Shown here piece after piece: positions 1 to 4,882 of a stretch of DNA of 11,802 nt. Each line of letters begins with the position of its first letter. Position 1 is the first letter of the stretch. A program made the position numbers and the translations under genes. Below the pieces are notes generated by a model. It saw nothing but the letters and a program-made list of their open reading frames with translations. It had not been told where the DNA came from and did no database searches. The stretch comes from Fibrobacter sp. (lineage in GTDB: Bacteria > Fibrobacterota > Fibrobacteria > Fibrobacterales > Fibrobacteraceae), in assembly GCA_017520105.1 (NCBI GenBank), contig JAFWRL010000175.1, positions 1 to 11,802 of the forward strand. Reading direction: 5' to 3'.

Positions 1-1236
1 ATGGTGCCGCAGGAACCCATCAAGGTTCAGGAAGGCAAGTGCTGGGACTTCTTCGTCGACCTCCCGGAATTCGACCGCACCAAGATCAACAAGAACCTCG
101 TCAAGCAGGCCATGCTCCTCGAACCGTTGTTCGAATTCTCCGGCTCTTGCGCAGGCTGCGGCGAGACCGCTTACGTGCGTCTCGTTTCTCAGCTGTTCGG
201 TGACCGCATGGTTGTCGCGAACGCTACGGGTTGCTCCTCCATTTACGGCGGTAACCTCCCGACCACTCCGTGGGCAAAGAACAAGGAAGGCCGCGGTCCG
301 GCTTGGGCCAACAGCCTCTTCGAAGACAACGCCGAATTCGGTCTCGGTATGCGCCTCGCTATCACGAAGCATACCAAGCAGGCTCTTAGCCTCCTCGAAG
401 CCGTGAACGTTCCTGCCGAACTCAAGGAAAAGCTCACGACGCAGGAGCAGAATGACGAAGCCGGCATCAAGGCCCAGCGTGAAAACGTTGCCGCCCTTAA
501 GGCAGCCCTCGCCGGTGCTACCGACGATGCATCCGTCAGCCTCCGCGACGAATTCGCCGACTACCTCGTGAAGAAGTCCGTGTGGATCTTCGGTGGCGAC
601 GGTTGGGCATACGACATCGGTTACGGTGGTCTCGACCACGTCATGGCAACCGGTGAAAACGTGAACATCTGCGTCCTCGATACCGAAGTGTACTCCAACA
701 CCGGTGGACAGGCTTCCAAGGCCACGAACCGTGGCGCAGTCGCCCTCTTCGCTGCCGCTGGTAAGCGCGCTGGCAAGAAGGACCTCGGCCTCATCGCCAT
801 GAGCTACAAGAACGTTTACGTCGGTCGCATTGCCCTCGGCGCAAACGACGCCCAGGCCCTGAAGGTTCTTCAGGAAGCAGAAGCTCACAATGGTCCGTCC
901 CTGATCATCTGCTACTGCCCCTGCATCAACCACGGTTTCGATCTCAACAGCCAGCTTCAGCACCAGAAGATGGCCGTGGATTCCGGTTACTGGACTCTGC
1001 TCCGTTACAACCCGGCTCTCGCCGCCGAAGGAAAGGCTCCGCTTATCCTCGACTCCAAGAAGCCGACGATTCCGGTTGCAGAATACATCTACACCGAAAA
1101 CCGCTACAAGCAGCTCACCCGTAACAATCCGGAAGTGGCCAAGAAGCTCGCCGACGACCTCCAGAAGGAAGTTGACGCCCGCTACGCATTCTACGACGCC
1201 ATGAGCAAGGACACCGAAGGGCTGATTAGCTTGTAA
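1..1236 (+). CDS. nifJ: Pyruvate:ferredoxin (flavodoxin) oxidoreductase, C-terminal part
   Basis: This is the last 411 residues of the roughly 1,190-residue homodimeric enzyme that converts pyruvate and CoA to acetyl-CoA and CO2 and passes electrons to ferredoxin in the cytoplasm. The real start lies before the window, so the ATG at position 1 is an internal methionine. The segment covers the thiamine diphosphate domain. Residues 198-214 (GGDGWAYDIG...LDHV) and 233-239 (NTGGQAS) form the cofactor and Mg2+ binding region. Cys50 and Cys53 (CAGCGE), Cys78 (ATGCSS) and Cys308 (CPCINHG) match the four ligands of the proximal 4Fe-4S cluster in the family. Codon use is strongly biased (CTC, AAG, GAC), as expected of a highly expressed catabolic gene. 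A GC-rich repeat and a strong terminator follow the stop codon. Confidence 0.96.
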   Translation: MVPQEPIKVQEGKCWDFFVDLPEFDRTKINKNLVKQAMLLEPLFEFSGSCAGCGETAYVRLVSQLFGDRMVVANATGCSSIYGGNLPTTPWAKNKEGRGPAWANSLFEDNAEFGLGMRLAITKHTKQALSLLEAVNVPAELKEKLTTQEQNDEAGIKAQRENVAALKAALAGATDDASVSLRDEFADYLVKKSVWIFGGDGWAYDIGYGGLDHVMATGENVNICVLDTEVYSNTGGQASKATNRGAVALFAAAGKRAGKKDLGLIAMSYKNVYVGRIALGANDAQALKVLQEAEAHNGPSLIICYCPCINHGFDLNSQLQHQKMAVDSGYWTLLRYNPALAAEGKAPLILDSKKPTIPVAEYIYTENRYKQLTRNNPEVAKKLADDLQKEVDARYAFYDAMSKDTEGLISL

Positions 1237-1242
1237 GAGCTA

Positions 1243-1359
1243 TGAGGTCGCGACTTCGTCGCTTCGAGCGATGGGGTCGGCCTTACGGCCTTTGAGGTTT
1301 GAGGTCGCTCGCGACTTCGTCGCTTTGGGCGATGAGCGCGGCCCTGCGGGCCTTTGAGG
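1243..1359. repeat. Two imperfect tandem copies of a double-hairpin repeat
   Basis: Copy one spans 1243-1297 and copy two 1300-1359. Each begins TGAGGTCGC and ends GGCCTTTGAGG. Each holds a GCGAC-TTC-GTCGC hairpin (1250-1262 and 1311-1323) and a second hairpin. The second hairpin differs in sequence but stays paired: GGCC-TTAC-GGCC at 1279-1290, and GGCCC-TGC-GGGCC at 1340-1352. It lies in the 3' untranslated region of nifJ and looks like a non-coding interspersed repeat. Confidence 0.7.
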
Positions 1360-1366
1360 ATGTCCT

Positions 1367-1383
1367 CCCCGGCTTGACCGGGG
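1367..1383. repeat. CCCCGG...CCGGGG palindrome between repeat and terminator
   Basis: CCCCGG (1367-1372) pairs with CCGGGG (1378-1383) around a CTTGA loop, within the phrase TCCTCCCCGGCTTGACCGGG. It has no T-run, so it is not an intrinsic terminator. It resembles short interspersed palindromes scattered between genes in many bacterial genomes. Confidence 0.55.
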
Positions 1384-1400
1384 ATCTCCTTTCAAAATTA

Positions 1401-1437
1401 AAGACGAGTGAAGATTTTCTTCACCCGTCTTTTTTAT
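1401..1437 (+). terminator. Rho-independent terminator of nifJ
   Basis: AAGACG (1401-1406) and GTGAAG (1408-1413) pair with CTTCAC (1419-1424) and CGTCTT (1426-1431). There is one A/C mismatch and a five-base loop, and T1430-1435 follows. Confidence 0.85.
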
Positions 1438-1464
1438 TATTATTTGAATTGAAGGAACAGAAAT

Positions 1465-1683
1465 ATGGACCGAAAAGACGAAATGATTTTGATTCAAGTG
1501 CGGCTTTTACGGCTCGCCGCCAAGACCTGGCATAAGGATATGCCGGAGGTTGCAAAGTTATTCAGTCAGTTCAAGGTCTATGATTTTATGCAGGACATGT
1601 ACGAAGAGTTCCATGTGCAGGGGGATCCGGCAAACCTCAATGAAGTCGAGGCTTACCTTAGAAATCAAGGGGTTCAGCCATGA
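1465..1683 (+). CDS. DUF3791-like small protein, first gene of DUF3990 cassette
   Basis: A 72-residue soluble protein with no signal peptide or membrane segment. Its pattern (hydrophobic helix near residues 8-20, then VAKLFSQFKVYDFMQDMYEEFHVQG, ending EVEAYLRNQG) resembles DUF3791, a family of about 70 residues usually found beside DUF3990 genes; this assignment is from memory of the family. The start is supported by GAAGGA at 1451-1456, eight bases upstream. The stop overlaps the ATG of the next gene (ATGA at 1680-1683), which indicates translational coupling. By position and size it could be the antitoxin or regulator of the neighbouring ADP-ribosyltransferase-like protein, but nothing in the sequence proves this. 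Confidence 0.8.
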   Translation: MDRKDEMILIQVRLLRLAAKTWHKDMPEVAKLFSQFKVYDFMQDMYEEFHVQGDPANLNEVEAYLRNQGVQP

Positions 1684-2243
1684 GTGACAAGATAATCCTT
1701 TATCATGGAAGCTTCTGCATTGTTCAAAACCCGGACTTGTCCCGATGTGTGGCAGGAAAGGATTTCGGGCAAGGTTTTTACCTCACAACGAGCAAAATTC
1801 AGGCACAGAAATTCGTCGCGACTTCAGTCAAGAAAGCCCTTACACAGAAAGTTTTAACGACACAGCCGTCAAAGGGCTATGTTAATGCTTTTGAATTCAC
1901 TCCGTCAGAAAATCTGTCGCTTTACGAATTCAAGAATGCGGATATTCCCTGGCTTCGTTGTGTTGTCGCCCATCGAAAGCAAGGCTGCATTCCTGGCGAA
2001 TTTGAAAAATGGACAGGCTACGACCTGATTTGCGGCAAAATTGCAAACGACCAGACGAATACAGTCATTACGGCATTCTTGGACGGGGTCTATGGACCAA
2101 TAGATTCCGACAGGGCCGCAGAACTCGCCATCAGTTTTCTGGAACCGGAAAATCTCACCAACCAGTGGTGTTTACGTACGCCCAAGGCTCTCAATTGCCT
2201 AAAATTTCTTTCGGCAGAAGAGGTCTATCTCCATGGAAAATAA
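1680..2243 (+). CDS. DUF3990 family protein, ADP-ribosyltransferase-like fold
   Basis: A 187-residue cytoplasmic protein recognised as DUF3990. The landmarks are LYHGS at residues 7-11, GKDFGQGFYLTT at 26-37, GYDLICGKIANDQTN at 113-127, and NQWCLRTPKALNCLKFL at 161-177. DUF3990 has been placed by comparative studies in the ADP-ribosyltransferase superfamily. His9, Tyr34 and Gln162 are at the right places to be an H-Y-Q version of the H-Y-E triad (inference). If active, it would transfer ADP-ribose from NAD+ to an unknown target. The gene overlaps its upstream neighbour by 4 bases and the downstream one by 11, so the three are almost certainly co-translated. No RBS of its own is needed or seen. 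The layout is that of a toxin with flanking small partners, but toxicity is not shown. Confidence 0.85.
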   Translation: MSDKIILYHGSFCIVQNPDLSRCVAGKDFGQGFYLTTSKIQAQKFVATSVKKALTQKVLTTQPSKGYVNAFEFTPSENLSLYEFKNADIPWLRCVVAHRKQGCIPGEFEKWTGYDLICGKIANDQTNTVITAFLDGVYGPIDSDRAAELAISFLEPENLTNQWCLRTPKALNCLKFLSAEEVYLHGK

Positions 2244-2457
2244 GATTGAATTTGCCATGTGCCTGCTTGCGCAGATGTCTATCCGCGAACTGATGGACAA
2301 GAAGAATTACGACATGACTACCGCCATTGCGGATTTTATGGAATCAACGACCGCCGTATGCCTTTTTGACAAGGAAACAGGTTTGTGGGAAAACGGCCCC
2401 GATTACATTGTGGGCGAATACGAACGCGAAAAAAACTGCATTGACAAAAATGGGTAG
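2233..2457 (+). CDS. Small acidic partner protein of DUF3990 cassette
   Basis: A 74-residue soluble protein. The N-terminal half is helical and hydrophobic (IEFAMCLLAQMSIRELMDKK). The second half carries DFMESTTAVCLFDKETGLWENGPDYIVGEYERE, a pattern I associate with the short third gene of DUF3990 loci; it is not a named family as far as I can tell. The start overlaps the DUF3990 stop by 11 bases, and AGAAGAGG at 2216-2223 gives an RBS nine bases upstream. It is the second candidate for an antitoxin or adaptor. No terminator follows closely; the next plus-strand terminator is at 2729. Confidence 0.75.
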   Translation: MENKIEFAMCLLAQMSIRELMDKKNYDMTTAIADFMESTTAVCLFDKETGLWENGPDYIVGEYEREKNCIDKNG

Positions 2458-2550
2458 CTGACACTGGGAAGTAAGCAGCAAGCGTAAACACTGCCGATTG
2501 CCCCTAGAGAAGCGAGCAAAACTTACGTTTTCATAAAAAACACAAACAAA

Positions 2551-2631
2551 TTTACAAATTCTGTATCATCATAACACATCTACAAATGCTTAATGTATCA
2601 CTAGTGTTTCATATAGAAATGAATTTGTAAA
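2551..2631. repeat. Perfect 11-bp inverted repeat spaced by 59 bases
   Basis: TTTACAAATTC at 2551-2561 is the exact reverse complement of GAATTTGTAAA at 2621-2631. The 59-base interior includes the palindrome CACTAGTG. It could be a cruciform, a protein-binding pair or the ends of a tiny mobile remnant; no target duplication is evident. Confidence 0.5.
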
Positions 2632-2670
2632 AAATCATAAAAAAATTACATCTCACACAAACAAATGTTG

Positions 2671-2676
2671 TATATT
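2671..2676 (+). promoter_or_regulatory. Possible -10 box (TATATT) upstream of orphan terminator
   Basis: TATATT in the context GTTGTATATTACAGGG is followed by a G-rich possible start near 2681. The -35 region (ACATCT at 2648-2653, or TTACAT with a longer spacer) is weak. The same GTTGTATATT context occurs before the minus-strand mannanase gene. Confidence 0.35.
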
Positions 2677-2680
2677 ACAG

Positions 2681-2761
2681 GGCGTGAAATAACCTTTTAA
2701 AAAATCTCATCCTAAAACCCATATCTGCAAGCCGTTCTGTCAACTGACAGTCCGGCTTTTT
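2681..2761 (+). ncRNA. Candidate small RNA ending at an orphan terminator
   Basis: A possible transcript of about 80 bases from the TATATT box to the terminator at 2729-2761, without an ORF (the only early start, GTG, meets a stop after one codon). It could instead be the tail of the DUF3990 operon transcript, whose last stop is about 270 bases upstream. Confidence 0.3.
2729..2761 (+). terminator. Rho-independent terminator, plus strand
   Basis: AGCCG (2730-2734) pairs with CGGCT (2753-2757) and CTGTC (2737-2741) with GACAG (2746-2750), around an AACT loop with a small TT/TC internal loop. T2757-2761 follows. On the minus strand there is no T-run, so it does not serve the convergent sigma factor gene. 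Confidence 0.75.
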
Positions 2762-2820
2762 ACCTATTTGCCTCGCTATGGACTTTATTCAGCAATATAA
2801 CGCAAAAACGAGGAGCCCAC

Positions 2821-3381
2821 TCATTTTGCCACCCTTTCATACGCGGCACGGAGCGACTCCTTGCCTCTGGCAAGGATGTTGTACGTCTGCTTGATATTCT
2901 TTTTTATGACCCGGCTAATCTGTTCGGGCTTCATATTTTCGAAATACAAAAGGAATAACGCTTGTCTATAATCAGAATCAATCATCTTCATCGCTTTATA
3001 TAGTTGCGTATCCCGTTCATTTTTGAGAAGCTCTGCAACAGGCTGAAAACTGGAATCGGCCTCAACATTATTCAAAAAATCTTTTTCTGGAGAAACAAAC
3101 TTAATTCTGCTTTTTCTCAAGTAAAGCAACGCCTGATTTTTGGCGATAGCAAAAAGCCATGTCTTAAAAGAAGCTTCGTCCATTTTTTTGTAACACGCCG
3201 TACCAGATACAAGGATTGCAAAAGTATCCATCATCAGTTCTTCGGCAACATCGGCATTTTGAACAAAGCCAAAAAGAAATAGAATCAGGCTATCCCTAAA
3301 TTTATTGAAAAGTACCTCAAGAGCATCTTGGTCTTTCTCTGCCAGAAAGCGAATATACAATATTCCATCATTGTCAGACAT
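2821..3381 (-). CDS. ECF-type RNA polymerase sigma factor (sigma-70 family)
   Basis: A 186-residue protein with the two-domain plan of group 4 (ECF) sigma factors. Region 2 spans about residues 14-90 (QDALEVLFNKFRDSLILFLFGFV, then ADVAEELMMDTFAILV and SFKTWLFAIAKNQALLYLRK). Region 4 spans about 128-182 (helix-turn-helix around LLYFENMKPEQISRVIKKNIKQTYN). It would direct core polymerase to a small regulon. The start is supported by GGGAG on the minus strand (CTCCC at 3391-3395), nine bases upstream. It is transcribed away from the small membrane protein gene at 3811. No anti-sigma factor of a known family is adjacent, but the membrane protein next door is a candidate. Two inverted repeats upstream (3421-3438 and 3449-3470) may be control sites. 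Confidence 0.9.
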   Translation of the reverse strand: MSDNDGILYIRFLAEKDQDALEVLFNKFRDSLILFLFGFVQNADVAEELMMDTFAILVSGTACYKKMDEASFKTWLFAIAKNQALLYLRKSRIKFVSPEKDFLNNVEADSSFQPVAELLKNERDTQLYKAMKMIDSDYRQALFLLYFENMKPEQISRVIKKNIKQTYNILARGKESLRAAYERVAK

Positions 3382-3420
3382 ACCCCGTATCTCCCATCAA
3401 GACAACTTCTCACACTTTAA

Positions 3421-3470
3421 TGTAATATTTTCGTTACAAAACTTTAAAGATTGATAGCAGTTTATCAATC
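3421..3470. promoter_or_regulatory. Two palindromes upstream of the sigma factor gene
   Basis: GATTGATA (3449-3456) and TATCAATC (3463-3470) form a perfect 8-bp inverted repeat with a 6-base centre. TGTAA (3421-3425) and TTACA (3434-3438) form a second one. They lie 40-90 bases before the sigma factor start, where operators or promoter elements would sit. Function is inferred from position only. Confidence 0.4.
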
Positions 3471-3650
3471 AAACTATAAGTTTTAGCTTTTATATAAAAT
3501 ATTATAAAAAAATATCAGAACAATCTAATAAAATTTTATTTTACACTAATCCAGTGAGTAAAAAAGCACGGACATGCAATTAATAAGAAAAAAGGGTGAA
3601 ACAATCATACAAACATTATTGTTGACAAACAGAATTTTAAGACGCGTAAA

Positions 3651-3715
3651 GGACATTATTTGTCCAAATGAATTTCAAACACACCTCTTAAGGCGCTCAG
3701 TTTTTGAGCGCCTTT
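3651..3715 (+). ncRNA. Candidate small RNA with two hairpins
   Basis: The hairpin GGACA-TTATT-TGTCC (3651-3665) is followed about 25 bases later by a perfect terminator, with no ORF before it. TTGACA, a consensus -35, is at 3622-3627. The -10 17 bases later (CGTAAA) is poor, so the start point is uncertain. Confidence 0.35.
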
Positions 3716-3720
3716 CTTTT
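3691..3720 (+). terminator. Rho-independent terminator, plus strand
   Basis: AGGCGCTCA (3691-3699) pairs perfectly with TGAGCGCCT (3705-3713) around GTTTT, followed by TTCTTTTTATTT. No plus-strand gene lies upstream within the AT-rich region, so it is an orphan unless a small RNA is made. Confidence 0.85.
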
Positions 3721-3736
3721 TATTTACAACAAAGAA

Positions 3737-3766
3737 TTGAGTAAAATGAAATGTTCAAGATATTAA
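3737..3766 (+). promoter_or_regulatory. Probable promoter of the small membrane protein gene
   Basis: TTGAGT (3737-3742) and TATTAA (3761-3766) are spaced by 18 bases, giving a leader of roughly 40 bases before the ATG at 3811. Confidence 0.45.
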
Positions 3767-3810
3767 TACATAAATCTTTAAAAAGAATAATTATCGTTAA
3801 GGAGGGAAAC

Positions 3811-3966
3811 ATGAAATACACGACAGAGAATGCTCTAAAAGAAATAAAACGACGAGCAATCTTGATTAGGCAAAAGCGCAATAAACGGATTACAAATTAC
3901 CTAGCAGCAACAGCAAGCATTACTTTAGTTGTACTTTTTGCAGTAATACGTTTTTTTGGATACTGA
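3811..3966 (+). CDS. Small membrane protein, N-terminal part before a frameshift
   Basis: The open frame encodes 51 residues. A charged, helical N-terminus (residues 1-27, rich in Lys and Arg) is followed by one membrane segment (about residues 28-49, ITNYLAATASITLVVLFAVI). I chose the ATG at 3811, not the one at 3751, because GGAGGG (3801-3806) sits four bases upstream and the extra N-terminal residues look non-coding. The stop at 3964 comes right after a run of seven Ts (3951-3957). The coding sense continues in another frame to 4117, so this is probably the first half of a 101-residue two-helix protein. The basic N-terminus facing the cytoplasm, next to an ECF sigma gene, allows an anti-sigma-like role, but I do not recognise a named family. 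Confidence 0.6.
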   Translation: MKYTTENALKEIKRRAILIRQKRNKRITNYLAATASITLVVLFAVIRFFGY

Positions 3967-4117
3967 GGTTTCAGAAGCACAAAACGCATACGGATTGATT
4001 ATTTTATCAGTTAAAACCGAAGGATACATACTGACAGCCGTTCTAGGATTTGTATTGGGAACTATAGTCACAGTTATTAATAATCGCCAAACAATTGTTA
4101 ATTGGTCTTTAACGTAA
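3947..4117 (+). pseudogene. Out-of-frame C-terminal half of the small membrane protein
   Basis: This frame is open from 3947 to the TAA at 4115-4117 without a good start codon of its own. It reads LDTEVSEAQNAYG, then a second membrane segment EGYILTAVLGFVLGTIVTVI and the tail NNRQTIVNWSLT. Six Ts instead of seven at 3951-3957 would join it to the upstream ORF and give a 101-residue protein with two transmembrane helices and a short outside loop. The cause may be a real mutation, slippage-based phase variation, ribosomal frameshifting in the T-run, or an assembly error in the homopolymer. Confidence 0.65.
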
Positions 4118-4154
4118 ACATTTTTTACTACAAAATAAAAGAGTAATATCTTAC

Positions 4155-4217
4155 CTCCTTGAAATAAATAAATAGAAGGGCAAAAAAAGCCTTGATTACT
4201 ATTAAAAATACAAGGAG
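4155..4217 (+). promoter_or_regulatory. Leader that can sequester the ribosome binding site of the cystatin-like gene
   Basis: CTCCTTG at 4155-4161 is perfectly complementary to CAAGGAG at 4211-4217, which contains the Shine-Dalgarno sequence of the gene at 4226. The intervening 49 bases can form a smaller hairpin (4177-4193: AGGGC, A7 loop, GCCTT). Pairing would block ribosome access. Whether it acts as a temperature or ligand switch, or needs an upstream event to open it, is not visible. Confidence 0.45.
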
Positions 4218-4225
4218 AAAATAAA

Positions 4226-4780
4226 ATGGAAGATTCAAAAAAATGCGGTGGATGGATATTCCAAATAAGTTTGGACGCCATGCCTGAAAAAGTCGCCTCA
4301 GCTATAATTGAACTAAATGAGATATTAATCGGCGCAAAATACAGGCCAATTGCTTATCTCGGTTCCCAAGTTGTCAACGGGACAAATTATGCCGTTCTCG
4401 CCGAACAAATTATCAGCGATGTAGCAAGCACCAAGAACGTTGTTCTCATCGTTTTTAACGTGGCTCCTGGTGCGCTAAAAGCAACGCTCGTCTATATTGA
4501 GCCTGTTCTTGACGGATTTTCACCAGCATGTGGTGGAATCACCATCAACGAAAATTTCAAAATTACCGACGAAGCTCAGAAAGCTTTTGAAACGGTTATC
4601 GCGAACTTTAGAGGTTCCAAGATCGAGCCATTCGCATTCCTCGCCACACAAGTAACCAAGGGCGTAAACTATTTCTTCGCCGCCGAAGTCACACCGGTCT
4701 ATCCCGGAGCTGAACCAAGCATCGAACTAGTTACTATAAATCCCATGTGCGACTCGATCCAGTTCAAAAAAATTCTTTAA
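4226..4780 (+). CDS. Protein with two tandem cystatin-like domains
   Basis: A 184-residue protein made of two related halves. Each starts with a Cys-Gly-Gly motif (CGGW at residues 7-10, CGGI at 102-105), has a helix, then a strand with a cystatin-type QxVxG loop (SQVVNGTNYAVLAE at 47-60, with QVVNG at 48-52). The second half has TQVTKGVNYFFAAE at 141-154, with QVTKG at 142-146. The N-terminal Gly plus QxVxG are the two wedge elements by which cystatins block papain-like cysteine proteases; bacterial one-domain versions are known to me only as hypothetical proteins. There is no signal peptide or lipobox, so it is probably cytoplasmic. AAGGAG (4212-4217) lies eight bases before the ATG and is complementary to an upstream segment. 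A terminator follows at 4830. Protease inhibition is an inference; it could be a cystatin-fold protein of other function. Confidence 0.8.
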   Translation: MEDSKKCGGWIFQISLDAMPEKVASAIIELNEILIGAKYRPIAYLGSQVVNGTNYAVLAEQIISDVASTKNVVLIVFNVAPGALKATLVYIEPVLDGFSPACGGITINENFKITDEAQKAFETVIANFRGSKIEPFAFLATQVTKGVNYFFAAEVTPVYPGAEPSIELVTINPMCDSIQFKKIL

Positions 4781-4829
4781 CGCAAAACAAATAAACGCAA
4801 AATAGCCATTTAGCAACACCTTTATAACA

Positions 4830-4858
4830 AACGTCCAGTTTTATGGGCGTTTTTTTTG
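4830..4858 (+). terminator. Rho-independent terminator of the cystatin-like gene
   Basis: AACGTCCA (4830-4837) pairs with TGGGCGTT (4844-4851), with one G-U pair and a six-base loop, followed by T4850-4857. It ends 25 bases before the next ATG. Confidence 0.8.
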
Positions 4859-4882
4859 TACCAAATTTTCTATTTTCATTTC

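Larger units (their letters stand above)
2458..2820. other. AT-rich gene-free region
   Basis: 363 bases with no convincing ORF on either strand. It contains an 11-bp inverted repeat (2551-2631), two copies of CACAAACAAAT (2541 and 2655 areas), a TATATT promoter-like box and an orphan plus-strand terminator. Its base composition is far more AT-rich than nifJ and marks the start of an accessory stretch. Confidence 0.6.
3382..3810. other. AT-rich divergent intergenic region
   Basis: 429 bases between the minus-strand sigma factor gene and the plus-strand membrane protein gene. It holds the palindromes at 3421-3470, an imperfect hairpin TTTTA-CACT...AGTG-TAAAA at 3539-3563, a candidate small RNA with terminator (3651-3720), and a promoter for the downstream gene. 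I see no protein-coding gene. Confidence 0.6.

Noticed and set aside
3751..3810. Upstream ATG extending the small membrane protein by 20 residues
   Set aside because: The ATG at 3811 has a strong GGAGGG four bases upstream and the extension overlaps the likely promoter.
3925..4281. Minus-strand ORF of 118 residues opposite the membrane protein
   Set aside because: It overlaps the frameshifted gene and its better supported reading frames. Its amino acid order is low-complexity, and the AGGAGG on that strand has no start codon at the right distance.
4856..4882. TTG start extending the hydrolase upstream
   Set aside because: The TTG lies within the T-run of the terminator; the ATG at 4883 begins a normal membrane helix.
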